Of a DNA stretch of 64,000 nt, positions 1 to 9,442 are shown in pieces. The notes under the pieces are model-generated. The model saw only the letters and a list, made by a program, of their open reading frames with translations, was not told the DNA's origin and made no database searches. The stretch is from the NCBI RefSeq assembly GCF_947496855.1, contig NZ_CANMED010000003.1, positions 496,001 to 560,000 on the forward strand, in the 5' to 3' direction. The translations under genes and the position numbers were made by a program. Source of the DNA: an uncultured Aquimarina sp. Lineage in GTDB: Bacteria; Bacteroidota; Bacteroidia; Flavobacteriales; Flavobacteriaceae. Position 1 is the first letter of the stretch, and every line of letters begins with the position of its first letter.

Positions 1-2584
1 TATTTAATGACCAGTTTTTAAAGGTAAACACATTCGTAAATCCTCCGACTAGATCAGGATTTGCCTGACCTACTATACGTCTATCTGCAGCTACTGGAGT
101 GGTCGTTGCGTTACCGTCAGCATCTAACCATTCCGCATCTCCTGTTTGAGGGTTAACTCCTAAATATGGAATTAAATACCAAGTATTAACAGAAAAACCT
201 TCTACAGCTCTCTGTCCTGAAAAGGCTAGAGATCCACCAGTACGATCAACAAATTTATTTCCATTCTCATCTACACTAGTTCCTTCAGGAAGATTGGTTA
301 CTTCATTTTCATTAAATCCAAGATTTAAACTTGAAGTCCATTTAAAACCATCGTTTGCACCATCAAAAATAACAGCATCCAACGTGAAGTCAACACCTCT
401 ATTTTCTAATTCTCCAATGTTTTCACTTACCGAATTCAACCCATTATTAAACGTTGGATCTCTAGGAACATTTAAAATTAAATCATCCGTTACGTTGTTA
501 TAATATTCTACGTTAAAAGTTAGCCTTCTATTAAAAAAAGCTGCTGTTAATCCTATATCTCTAGTTGTAGTACTTTCCCACTGTAAATCTGGATTACTTA
601 ATGTTGAGGGTGTTAGACCTGGATTACCATTATAATTATTTCCTGCAAAAAGGCCCAATGCTGGGAAAACATTAGTAGTTCCAATTCTATCGTTTCCGGT
701 TGTACCATAACTTGCGTTTAGTTTAAGTCCCTGAATCCAATCTACATTCTGCATAAAAGCTTCATCAGATATATTCCATCCCACTGCCGCTGACCAGAAT
801 ATTCCAAATCTGTTATTTGCACCAAATCTAGATGAACCATCTCTTCTTATGGAACCTTCTACAATATATCTACCGTCTGCGTAATCATATATGGCTCTAC
901 CTAATGCAGACACTAGCCTTGTTGCGTCACCACTTGAAGAAGTCAGAGGGAATGTTGAAGCCGACTCAATATTTAATTGTGCATCGGATAAAAACCCTGT
1001 ACCCTGTGTTTGAACATTCCTTAATTGATTATCTTCAAAAGAATATCCTGCCAAAAGATTTAGGTTATGTGCATCTCCAAAAGTTTTGTTATAAGAAAGT
1101 AAACTGTTGAGAATATACCTATTTTGTTGAAAAACAGAGTTTGCTGCCGATCCACCAGGAGTTAATAGCTCAACATTTCTTGTTTGGTTTTCGGTAAACG
1201 TTCTGTCAATTCCTATATCTTGTTTAAAACTTAAACCATCTATTAAAGAAGATAGATTGAAATCTAGAGATCCATTTGCAATAATACGGGTGGTTGTAGC
1301 TAGGTTAAGATTTAATGCTTCTTGGGCTATTACATTACCTCCACCTACATTACCGGCTGTTGTAAAATTACCCTCATCATCAAATGGCTCTACATCTGGC
1401 CTTTGTAGTAAAGCAATCGTGTACGGAGAAGCAAAACTATTTTCATTGGGAACCCTATCGAATCGATTATGTGATACATTAGCATTCAAAGTAGCTGTTA
1501 ACCAATCAGTAGCTTTGACCTGTATGTTAGATCTAAAACTAGTTCTCTCAAGATTATCACCTATTCTTATACCTTCTACATCCTCACGGGTAGCTCCAAT
1601 AAAATAATTGCTTTTTTCGGTACCACCTCTTATACTAAAGTTGTAGGATTGACTAACAGCCGTTCTCAAAATTGCATCTAACGCATCAAACTCCCCTCCT
1701 GCACTAGTTAATGGGTTTGCTGATACAGCAGAACCATTTCTTACGATTGTTGTGAAGTCAATATATTCCTGAGCATTCAATAGGTCTGGTGTATCTGTAA
1801 TGGTAGAAAAGGAAGTATTAATATCTATATCAACCGTTACTTTTCCATTTTTATTTCCTCGTTTGGTTGTAATAAGTACAACTCCATTCGCACCTCGAGA
1901 ACCATACAATGCCGAAGCTGCTGCTGATTTTAAAACGGATATACTCTCAATATCATTAGGATTAATACTAGCCAAAGGGTTAATACCTGCTCCAGTACCT
2001 TGATTAAAGGTGGTAAAACTATCCCCAAGAGTTACCCCATCAATAACAAATAATGGCCTAGTATTACTTGTTATGGAGGCAGAACCTCTTATATTAATAG
2101 TGGGTGCCGCGCCTAAACCTCCCGAACTAGAAAATACCTGAACCCCCGATGCTTGTCCTTGTAATATGTTTTGCGGAGAATCTGCAATAATATTTTCGAG
2201 ATCATCACCTGAAACTGTACTAATACTAGTTACTAATTTCTTTTTAACCTGTGATCCATAAGCAACTACTACAACCTCCTCTAGCTCCGCTGCTGAGACT
2301 ACTAGTTGCACATTGATAGTATCAGAATCACCCACTACGATACTTTTAGTAGTAAAACTTACATAACTAAATGATAAAACAGCTCCTCTTGCTGCATTAA
2401 TAGAATAATTACCATCGAAATCAGTTTGGGTACCATTATCAGTGTTTTTTACTAATACATTTACACCTGGCAATGGCAAACCTTTGTCATCGGTTACAAC
2501 ACCCGAGATTGTTTTTTGTTGAGCAAATGCAATGCTGGACATCCAAAACATGAACATGAGCAATTTGTAATGACGTACTCTCAT
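1..2584 (-). CDS. SusC/RagA-family TonB-dependent receptor (3' end outside window)
   Basis: Outer-membrane active transporter, normally paired with a SusD lipoprotein and importing oligosaccharides or peptides with TonB energy. Reading the minus strand from the ATG at 2584 gives a signal peptide ending SIAFAQQ, then a carboxypeptidase-regulatory-like domain (ISGVVTDDKGLPLPGVNV), a plug domain with VVVVAYG and the SusC hallmark ALYGSRGANGV, then barrel sequence with typical SusC/RagA segments (GATREDVEGIRIGDNLERT, DGSSRFG). The frame is open to base 1, so about 860 residues are visible and the C-terminal barrel and any susD lie left of the window. Two AraC-type regulators lie upstream on the same strand and an inverted repeat sits in its leader, suggesting local control. 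The substrate cannot be told from this part. Confidence 0.93.
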   Translation of the reverse strand, partial: MRVRHYKLLMFMFWMSSIAFAQQKTISGVVTDDKGLPLPGVNVLVKNTDNGTQTDFDGNYSINAARGAVLSFSYVSFTTKSIVVGDSDTINVQLVVSAAELEEVVVVAYGSQVKKKLVTSISTVSGDDLENIIADSPQNILQGQASGVQVFSSSGGLGAAPTINIRGSASITSNTRPLFVIDGVTLGDSFTTFNQGTGAGINPLASINPNDIESISVLKSAAASALYGSRGANGVVLITTKRGNKNGKVTVDIDINTSFSTITDTPDLLNAQEYIDFTTIVRNGSAVSANPLTSAGGEFDALDAILRTAVSQSYNFSIRGGTEKSNYFIGATREDVEGIRIGDNLERTSFRSNIQVKATDWLTATLNANVSHNRFDRVPNENSFASPYTIALLQRPDVEPFDDEGNFTTAGNVGGGNVIAQEALNLNLATTTRIIANGSLDFNLSSLIDGLSFKQDIGIDRTFTENQTRNVELLTPGGSAANSVFQQNRYILNSLLSYNKTFGDAHNLNLLAGYSFEDNQLRNVQTQGTGFLSDAQLNIESASTFPLTSSSGDATRLVSALGRAIYDYADGRYIVEGSIRRDGSSRFGANNRFGIFWSAAVGWNISDEAFMQNVDWIQGLKLNASYGTTGNDRIGTTNVFPALGLFAGNNYNGNPGLTPSTLSNPDLQWESTTTRDIGLTAAFFNRRLTFNVEYYNNVTDDLILNVPRDPTFNNGLNSVSENIGELENRGVDFTLDAVIFDGANDGFKWTSSLNLGFNENEVTNLPEGTSVDENGNKFVDRTGGSLAFSGQRAVEGFSVNTWYLIPYLGVNPQTGDAEWLDADGNATTTPVAADRRIVGQANPDLVGGFTNVFTFKNWSLN

Positions 2585-2621
2585 AAATAAAATTTTCAAG
2601 ATTATAATAAATTAGCTTAGT

Positions 2622-2743
2622 ATAATCATAAGAAGGAAGGCTAGAATAAAAGAAGGCGAACTCAAGGTATATGTATTACAAAACTAGAATAAAATTTCCG
2701 TAGAAATTATAACTATATTCTCCCTTCCTTACGTTATGATTAT
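2622..2743. promoter_or_regulatory. Operator-like inverted repeat upstream of the SusC gene
   Basis: Two arms, 2622-2640 (ATAATCATAAGAAGGAAGG) and 2723-2743, are near-perfect inverted copies, differing by two extra bases and one change. Between them the direct repeat CTAGAATAAAA occurs at 2641-2651 and 2684-2694. The element begins about 38 bases ahead of the SusC start codon at 2584 and lies between that gene and the AraC regulators, which as a family bind repeated half-sites. That it is their operator is inference. Confidence 0.4.
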
Positions 2744-2830
2744 GTTAATAAAAAAACATATAATGTCATTAAAAAAGGGTAAACCCTACATAAGTTTACC
2801 TAAAAACATTTCATTTTTGAAAGTAAAATA

Positions 2831-4363
2831 TTAAGTGATAAGTGATTTTACATACTCAGATGGAGTGGTGTGATTATATTTCTTGAAAGATCGATTAAAT
2901 GTAACTTTATTGTTAAAACCCACCTCATAAGCAACTTCAATAAGGTTCAGATTTTTTGATTTCTCGTTTTTCAAAATTTCTTTTGCTTCCCTTATTCTAT
3001 ACGTATTAATTAGTTCGAAAAAATTAAGGCCAAAATGTTCATTTATAATTTGAGAAGCATTATTACGAGTTGTATTTAAATAATCTGCTAGCTTTTGAAG
3101 AGTAATATCATTTTGGAGGTAAACTTTCTCTTCGTCTAAAAGTACTAACAATTTCTCTTTTAACTCTACAGATAAACTCTCTGTTAGGTTTGATTTCCTG
3201 TACTTATCAAACTTTATTTTAGTTTTACGTTTTATTATTCCTTTTGAATTCTCAAAAAGAAGTAAACGAGCATATGAAGTATAACTTATGTACAAAGCCA
3301 ATAGAGACATAGAAATTATCTGCAAATAAAACAAAAAACCTCTTAAAATAAATTGGTTTATATGAACTGCATAAACAGCGTATGCAACAACATAAACAGC
3401 ACATAAAACTACTATGTTTCGTAACCAATTACGTTCTCTTTTGGCTAAATTTTCATTTTTCTTGATTGAAGTAACGTACATTATTACCATCAAGGTTATG
3501 TATGCTACTAGTGATGTTATTTTGAATATCACTAATACACTTAAGTAAGGTCTTTCATTATTTAATATCATTCTCAATTTCTCTTCTTGGGGTAAAGAAT
3601 AAATAGGAAATAAAATGATAAAAAATATGACAGTTGGTATTAAATGCAGTAAATCCCGCAACTTAAATTGATACTTTTTTACTACTCTTTTAAAATAAAA
3701 ATAAATAAGTGGACCATATAAAAAAGAAAATGAAGCAGATAAATAAAGCGTATGAGGTAAGTAATATTCATAATTAGCTATTAAAATACTAATCCGAATA
3801 ATGAAAAAAGAATGTATTAGTAAAAAGGTACTTATCAAAAAGTTCGCTATCTTATCTGGCCCCTTTCTTAAATTCAAAACGGTATACATAAACACACCTA
3901 TAAACCCTACATACAAACAAAATAAAGCCCAAAAATTTATTTTTTTAAGATATTTACTAGATAATGTCTGATATGACTTAGAAGAGCTTATTTCATTAAA
4001 ATAACTATGTCCAACAAACCCTACATCTAAACTCCTTTTCATATATATTTCTATATACTTACAAGCCAGTTCAGGTTGATTTAATTTAGTAAAGGCAAAT
4101 GCTATTTTTTTATAGACAACCGAAGAATCAGTTGTTCCTCTTTTTAATACTCTTTTATATTCCGAAATAGCCATAAGGAATCGTTCATTCTGAAAATTAT
4201 CTTCTGCAGAATAAAACAAACTATCAATCTTAGATTCTATACTTTTCGATCTTAAACTTTCTTCATTTTCAGCATAAGCTGATGAAGAAATTAAAACTAA
4301 TAGAAAAAACAAAGCCCTAAATAATGATATTAATATGGTAGTGTTTAGTTGAGTTAGCCACAT
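2831..4363 (-). CDS. Membrane-bound AraC-family regulator, copy 1 (TPR-7TM-HTH)
   Basis: Predicted one-component regulator combining an N-terminal signal or anchor, a short periplasmic TPR-like part (roughly the first 110 residues), seven hydrophobic helices and a C-terminal cytoplasmic AraC HTH (last ~95 residues, with EVAYEVGFNNKVTFNRSFKKY). Seven helices would put the sensor outside and the HTH inside. The frame is open up to 4435, but I choose the ATG at 4363. It yields a clean signal peptide (MWLTQLN... to SSSAYA), and a TAnnTTTG promoter element at 4391-4398 would start transcription downstream of 4435. It is a clear tandem paralog of the next gene upstream and probably regulates the adjacent SusC locus (inference). 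The ligand is unknown. Confidence 0.85.
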   Translation of the reverse strand: MWLTQLNTTILISLFRALFFLLVLISSSAYAENEESLRSKSIESKIDSLFYSAEDNFQNERFLMAISEYKRVLKRGTTDSSVVYKKIAFAFTKLNQPELACKYIEIYMKRSLDVGFVGHSYFNEISSSKSYQTLSSKYLKKINFWALFCLYVGFIGVFMYTVLNLRKGPDKIANFLISTFLLIHSFFIIRISILIANYEYYLPHTLYLSASFSFLYGPLIYFYFKRVVKKYQFKLRDLLHLIPTVIFFIILFPIYSLPQEEKLRMILNNERPYLSVLVIFKITSLVAYITLMVIMYVTSIKKNENLAKRERNWLRNIVVLCAVYVVAYAVYAVHINQFILRGFLFYLQIISMSLLALYISYTSYARLLLFENSKGIIKRKTKIKFDKYRKSNLTESLSVELKEKLLVLLDEEKVYLQNDITLQKLADYLNTTRNNASQIINEHFGLNFFELINTYRIREAKEILKNEKSKNLNLIEVAYEVGFNNKVTFNRSFKKYNHTTPSEYVKSLIT

Positions 4364-4390
4364 GGTTGAGTTAAACAAATACCTAATTTC

Positions 4391-4398
4391 CAAATTTA
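4391..4398 (-). promoter_or_regulatory. Bacteroidota -7 promoter element (TAAATTTG) for AraC copy 1
   Basis: On the minus strand TAAATTTG matches TAnnTTTG and lies 28 bases before the chosen start at 4363. A related but weaker TAAATTAG is at the same relative place before copy 2 (6099-6106), so the duplication seems to include the promoter. No confident -33 box was assigned. Confidence 0.5.
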
Positions 4399-4553
4399 CA
4401 ATATGTTTTTTATTTATATACCAAAATATTAACAAAAAAAAATGTTAATTAAAAAGGTTTACAGCTCTCTTAAATATTTTTAAATTCATATAATTAGCTT
4501 GTATAGCTAAATAATACATACTATTTTAGATTAATATTATGCATAGATATAGA

Positions 4554-6071
4554 CTAAGCTACCAAGGATTTAACATATTCAGACGGAGTTGTCTGATTAT
4601 ATTTTTTGAAAGATTTATTGAAAGTAACTTTGTTATTAAAACCTACTTCATAGGCCACATCGATAATATTAAAGTTTTTATGTTTTTCTTCTTTTAATAA
4701 TTCTTTTGCTTCTTCAATTCTAGATTTATTTATTAATTCAAAGAAGTTTAGATTAAAATGTTCGTTTATAATCTGAGAAGTATTATGTCTTGTAGTATCC
4801 AAATACTGTGCTAATTTCTGAAGGGTAATATCATTTTGCTTATAAATCTTCTTTTCTTCTAGAAGAAATTGCAACTTCTCTTTTAACTCTAATGATAAAC
4901 TTTCTGTAAGACCTGATTTCTTATACTTATCAATTTCTGGTTGTATATTATTTTTAATCAGCCTTAAAACACCAAAAACACTTGGTTGAACAAAAGCAGT
5001 ATAGCTTACATATAAAACGAGTAAGGCCATAGATACAACCTGAATGTAAAACAAAAAACCACTTGATATTTTTTTTAGAATTAATATTGAATATATACCA
5101 TAGGAAATTATATAGATAGAACAGAAATAAACAATATTTCTTTGCCAGTTAAATACTATTTTGGAAAAATATGTATTTATTTTAATAGAATTCAAATACA
5201 TTTTTATAACTAATCCCCCATATATTAATAATGATATTAATTTAGAAATTGATATTAAATTTATATAAGGTCGCTCTTTATTTAATATGATCTTTAGTTT
5301 TTCATCCGAAGGTAAACTGTAAATTGGAAACAATAACACTATTAATACTATAGATGGTACTAAATGCAATAAATCAAGACGTTTAAATCTATAATTTATC
5401 GTAACTCTTTTAAAATAAAAATATATAAGAGGTCCATATAAGAAAGAAAATAATGTAGATATATAAAATACATGGGGTAGATAGTATTGATAATTAGAAA
5501 AATATAAGCCAATATGAATTATAAAAACTGAATGTATCAATATAAAGGCACTCATCAACAAATTAGCAACTCTATCCGATTTTTCTCTAAAATTCAAAAC
5601 TATAGATATAAAAAAACCTATAAATGCAACATAAAAGCAGAAAATTGACCATAACCCAACTTGTTTGAGATACGTGTCCGCTAGTAATTGATATGCTTCA
5701 GAATCAACGATTCCATCAAAGTAACTGTGCCCTACAAAAGAAGGATCTAAACTTGCGATAACATATTCATGGATGTATTTACTTGCAAGTTCTGGTTGAT
5801 TACTCTTAGCATATGAAAATGCTAATTTTTTAAATATGACAATAGAATCTCCCGTTCCTTGTTTTAAAACTTCTTGATAATTTGTAATAGCTAAAGCATA
5901 CTGATTACTATCATAATATTTCGTCGCGGAAATTATGAGTTCATCAGATTCGGTATTCCAATTATTTAAAATATTTGTTTTATCATAATTGCTAAACAAA
6001 GATGATGAAATAAATAGAAAAATAAAGGCACCAAAAAATGGTTTTAATATTATTTTTTTTGAGTTAGCCAC
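4554..6071 (-). CDS. Membrane-bound AraC-family regulator, copy 2 (TPR-7TM-HTH)
   Basis: Same architecture and length as its tandem neighbour: signal peptide, TPR-like segment (ALAITNYQEVLKQGTGDSIVIFKKLAFSYAK region), a conserved VGHSYF segment before the first membrane helix, seven helices, and a C-terminal AraC HTH with DVAYEVGFNNKVTFNKSFKKY and TTPSEYVKSL. The start is a GTG at 6071 (MANSKK), giving a good signal peptide ending near FLFISSSLFS. It is followed by copy 1 after about 190 bases on the same strand. Similarity is strongest in the HTH and the membrane part, and weaker in the periplasmic part, which fits two sensors with different ligands acting on related sites (inference). Confidence 0.85.
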   Translation of the reverse strand: MANSKKIILKPFFGAFIFLFISSSLFSNYDKTNILNNWNTESDELIISATKYYDSNQYALAITNYQEVLKQGTGDSIVIFKKLAFSYAKSNQPELASKYIHEYVIASLDPSFVGHSYFDGIVDSEAYQLLADTYLKQVGLWSIFCFYVAFIGFFISIVLNFREKSDRVANLLMSAFILIHSVFIIHIGLYFSNYQYYLPHVFYISTLFSFLYGPLIYFYFKRVTINYRFKRLDLLHLVPSIVLIVLLFPIYSLPSDEKLKIILNKERPYINLISISKLISLLIYGGLVIKMYLNSIKINTYFSKIVFNWQRNIVYFCSIYIISYGIYSILILKKISSGFLFYIQVVSMALLVLYVSYTAFVQPSVFGVLRLIKNNIQPEIDKYKKSGLTESLSLELKEKLQFLLEEKKIYKQNDITLQKLAQYLDTTRHNTSQIINEHFNLNFFELINKSRIEEAKELLKEEKHKNFNIIDVAYEVGFNNKVTFNKSFKKYNQTTPSEYVKSLVA

Positions 6072-6347
6072 ACAATTATCACTAAATAATTACACTTCCT
6101 AATTTACGATAACTTTTTCATAAATTCCGAGAAACAATGGGTTTCCCGATAATATCTTACCAAAAAACATAGTAAAACAAGGGGGTCTTCAATATAAAAT
6201 AAATTAAAAAAAATATGGTTAAACCATAAGAATTAGATAAAAACCAAATAAATCACAGCTCTTTATCATCAATAAAGTAAGAAAAAAACTATATAGAATA
6301 TCATATTTATAATTTTAGCAAGGAAGTATATCAAAAACCTACTATGC

Positions 6348-7121
6348 TCATATTTTTTTCGCTTCTTCCCAAAACACATCCATTTCAGCCAGTGTCATAT
6401 CTTTCAAACTCTTACTTTTTTCTTTTGCTTTTTCTTCTAAATACTGAAATCGTTTTATAAACTTTTTATTGGTTCGTTCTAAGGCATCTTCCGGGTTTAC
6501 ATTTAAAAACCGTGCATAATTGATCATTGAAAATAGCACATCACCAAATTCTGCTTCTATTTTATCTTGATTATGTTCATTAATTTCATGTTGTAATTCC
6601 TCAAGTTCTTCTTGTAATTTCTCAAATACTTGTTGTGGTTCTTCCCAATCAAATCCAACTCCGGCAACTTTATCTTGTATTCTAGTAGCCTTTACTAATG
6701 CAGGCAGGGATTTTGGAACTCCTTCTAAAACACTTTTCTTACCTTCTTTAAGTTTTAAGTTTTCCCAATTTCGTTTTACATCTTCTTCATCGGCAACCTT
6801 TACATCACCATAAATATGCGGGTGACGATTAATAAGCTTTTCACATATTTCATTGGATACATCAGAAATATCAAAATCTCCAGTTTCACTTCCTATTTTG
6901 GCATAAAAAACAATGTGTAGTAATAAATCCCCAAGTTCTTTTTTGACTTCTTCAAGGTCATCATCCAAAATAGCATCTCCTAATTCGTAGGTTTCTTCTA
7001 TGGTGAGATGGCGAAGTGATTGCAAAGTCTGTTTTTTATCCCAAGGACATTGTTCTCGCAGTTCATCCATAATTGTAAGCAACCGATCAAAAGCTTTTAG
7101 CTGGTTTTCTCTGGAATTCAT
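6348..7121 (-). CDS. mazG: Nucleoside triphosphate pyrophosphohydrolase MazG
   Basis: All-alpha NTP pyrophosphohydrolase that hydrolyses (d)NTPs to monophosphates and PPi, a house-cleaning enzyme. The protein has two MazG repeats. The first carries LREQCPWDKKQT, the metal-binding EETYELGDAI with a nearby EEVKKELGDLLLH, and HPHIYGDV. The second carries KLQEELEEL and EAEFGDVLFS. About 257 residues is the normal family length. I use the ATG at 7121 (MNSREN) rather than the in-frame ATG at 7130, because family members as I recall them begin this way; the two differ by three residues. It is the last gene of a minus-strand run from mnmA, 84 bases or more after the GT-C gene, so it may have its own promoter. 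Confidence 0.95.
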   Translation of the reverse strand: MNSRENQLKAFDRLLTIMDELREQCPWDKKQTLQSLRHLTIEETYELGDAILDDDLEEVKKELGDLLLHIVFYAKIGSETGDFDISDVSNEICEKLINRHPHIYGDVKVADEEDVKRNWENLKLKEGKKSVLEGVPKSLPALVKATRIQDKVAGVGFDWEEPQQVFEKLQEELEELQHEINEHNQDKIEAEFGDVLFSMINYARFLNVNPEDALERTNKKFIKRFQYLEEKAKEKSKSLKDMTLAEMDVFWEEAKKI

Positions 7122-7214
7122 AAATATCATTTTACATCAAAAGTAAGGATAATAAGATCTAACCTATAATTTGATTACTTCAGACAAATTTAAAGAAGAT
7201 CTCCAGTAGTGCTT

Positions 7215-8636
7215 TTAATTTTTCATTTTACAAATCCATACAAAAACACCATTTTTCTCAAAACTTTGTATTATTTCGTAATTACTTATAATATCATCGT
7301 ATTCTTGATCACTAATGTTAAAGATATTCGAATAAAACACAAAATCATTATTCCCATCAAATACTGCAAAAGATCGTTTTTCTCCATTTAATTCTATCGC
7401 ATCTATCCCTGCATCATTAGGGAAAAACGAAGCAACACTATGAAAATCTATTTTATGATCATCTAGATACTCCTTTGCTTTCAATCTAAGATTATAGTAA
7501 GGTAAATGTGCCAAAGTAGCATCCCATCCTTGAGAAACTTTTGGCGGATAAATCCAAAAATTTCCAGAGATAATAATTGTAGCCCAAGTCAAAATCAATA
7601 CAACCCTTAACTTTCGTGTAACAAAGTCAGAAAATAAAATAGTTGCACATAAGAGTGAACAAAAAAGATATATCGGAATTAAATACCTATTTCCTAACAA
7701 CCCTTTTGCCCACAACATATTAAGAGGTAAAAGAAAAAGAATACACGCAAAAAAGAATGAAATCTGTCGTATTCGAGGATCTTTAATTATTTGCTTTCTA
7801 TATTTAGCAAACAATATAAAAAGTACAATCCAAATACCTATTCTACCAAAATCTAATATCCTCCATCCCAAAACTGCTATATTGAAAATAACTCCAGTGA
7901 ATTCAACTTTTTCGAAACTTTCCTGCCAAGGTGAGTCCTGATGAAATCCAATCCACCCCTTTTCTTGAAAATGGATCAAACTAAAAACAATAAAAATTAA
8001 AAATGCAGGAATATAAATAAGACTTCTTTTCATAAGAGCCGTAAATAATTCCTTGATATTTTCTCTAGATGACACATTACAGCATAAATCAAAAATCAAA
8101 ACACATACGGATAACATCATCCCCCTCATACTCGTCAGAAACAACAAAACAATAGCAATCATCAAAAATATTTTCTTGTTATCCAATACCGAATTTACAG
8201 CGAGTAAGAAAAAAAACAGTAACGGCACATCAGGCGAAACAAGAAGCATTTGACTCATTAACGAAGGATCTATTATTATTAATCCAAAAGCAATACTCAA
8301 ATATTTAGGAAGAATAAATCTTTTTGTTAATCTAAACAATTGAAAAATAAGTCCAAAACCAAAGGGTAACATAGCTAGATGACTTACACATAGATTCCTT
8401 CCGAACAACTTCCAAAACATAGCAATATAAGCACCAAAAGCAGGTATATGTCCACTGTCTATATCATCAGGAAGCAATAGAACAGAAAAGTTAGTTTTGA
8501 AATAATGATCAGCGTGATGTGAACCTAATTGTATGGTATCCCAAAAAAAAGCATTATCGGCGTTTAATAATACCGCAATAAAAAAAATCAAGCTACTAAG
8601 TACTACTGGCCAGTATATTGTGAAAATTTTTCGCAT
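7215..8636 (-). CDS. GT-C fold membrane glycosyltransferase (ArnT/PMT-like)
   Basis: Polytopic inner-membrane protein of 473 residues with about ten hydrophobic helices and a soluble C-terminal tail ending FVWICKMKN. The first extracytoplasmic loop has the acidic LPDDIDSGHIP, the position where GT-C enzymes (PMT, ArnT, GT83) carry their catalytic Asp, followed by the usual FGAYIAMFWKLFGRN. Such enzymes move a sugar from a polyprenyl-phosphate donor to a lipid or protein on the periplasmic face. The preceding gene encodes a DPM1-like enzyme, which makes exactly that donor, so the two probably act together. They are 24 bases apart. The acceptor is unknown and no tight family assignment was possible by eye. 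Confidence 0.75.
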   Translation of the reverse strand: MRKIFTIYWPVVLSSLIFFIAVLLNADNAFFWDTIQLGSHHADHYFKTNFSVLLLPDDIDSGHIPAFGAYIAMFWKLFGRNLCVSHLAMLPFGFGLIFQLFRLTKRFILPKYLSIAFGLIIIDPSLMSQMLLVSPDVPLLFFFLLAVNSVLDNKKIFLMIAIVLLFLTSMRGMMLSVCVLIFDLCCNVSSRENIKELFTALMKRSLIYIPAFLIFIVFSLIHFQEKGWIGFHQDSPWQESFEKVEFTGVIFNIAVLGWRILDFGRIGIWIVLFILFAKYRKQIIKDPRIRQISFFFACILFLLPLNMLWAKGLLGNRYLIPIYLFCSLLCATILFSDFVTRKLRVVLILTWATIIISGNFWIYPPKVSQGWDATLAHLPYYNLRLKAKEYLDDHKIDFHSVASFFPNDAGIDAIELNGEKRSFAVFDGNNDFVFYSNIFNISDQEYDDIISNYEIIQSFEKNGVFVWICKMKN

Positions 8637-8660
8637 ATCTAAAATATAATTCTGAATATG

Positions 8661-9404
8661 TTATTTTTTAAATATTTTACTTTTAAATCCTATATTTTTA
8701 GCAAAATAATACTGAAAAGAAGTTTTCACGACCCCCAATCCATACGTCACGCTGCGTTTAAAATTTATAGAAGAGGCTTCTTCGAAGTATTTTGTTGGGC
8801 AAGTTATTTCAGCCACTTCATAGCCTTCATAAAATATTTGTGCTATCATCTGGTTATCAAATACGAAATCATCAGAATTGCTTTCAAAAGAAATATCTCT
8901 TAGAACCGAAGAAGAAAATGTTCGATATCCTGTATGATATTCTGATAATTTCTGTCCCATCAAAATATTTTGAATCAATGTCAAAACTCGATTAAAAAAA
9001 TACTTATAAAGCGGCATTCCACCTTTTAATGCACCATTACCAAGTATCCTAGAACCCAAAATCACCGGATATACATCGTTAGCAACCAAATAACACATAG
9101 AGTGTATTAGCTTCGGAGTATATTGATAATCAGGATGCAACATAACCACTATATCTGCTCCTAATTCTAAAGCCTTATTATAACAAGTTTTTTGATTTCC
9201 TCCGTATCCTAAATTTTTTTCGTGTCTAATAACGTGATTAACACCTATGCTTCTTGCAACTTCATAAGTTTCATCTGTACTGTTATCATCAACTAAAATA
9301 ACCTCATCAACAATGTCAAATGGGATTTCCTTATAAGTTTTTTGCAATGTTTTTTCTGCATTATATGCCGGTAAAACTACAACTACTTTTTTTTCAAATA
9401 TCAC
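8661..9404 (-). CDS. Polyprenyl-phosphate glycosyltransferase, GT2 (DPM1-like)
   Basis: Cytoplasmic family-2 glycosyltransferase of 247 residues. It opens VVVVLPAYNAEKTL, followed by ILVDDNSTDET (nucleotide-binding aspartates), NLGYGGNQKTCYNKAL and the metal-binding LHPDYQYTP, with GSRILGNGALKGGMP and TGYRTFS further on, the pattern of dolichol/undecaprenyl-phosphate mannosyl- or glucosyltransferases. It lacks a C-terminal pair of membrane helices. The downstream GT-C protein is its likely user. The gene lies 38 bases after the nitronate monooxygenase gene in a minus-strand run. Confidence 0.85.
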   Translation of the reverse strand: MIFEKKVVVVLPAYNAEKTLQKTYKEIPFDIVDEVILVDDNSTDETYEVARSIGVNHVIRHEKNLGYGGNQKTCYNKALELGADIVVMLHPDYQYTPKLIHSMCYLVANDVYPVILGSRILGNGALKGGMPLYKYFFNRVLTLIQNILMGQKLSEYHTGYRTFSSSVLRDISFESNSDDFVFDNQMIAQIFYEGYEVAEITCPTKYFEEASSINFKRSVTYGLGVVKTSFQYYFAKNIGFKSKIFKK

Positions 9405-9442
9405 TTTTAATTTTTATACGGATGGATAACTTATAAATGTAA

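Noticed and set aside
1257-2003. Open frames on the plus strand inside the SusC gene
   Set aside because: Antisense shadows of a well-conserved receptor frame; no independent start signals or recognisable product.
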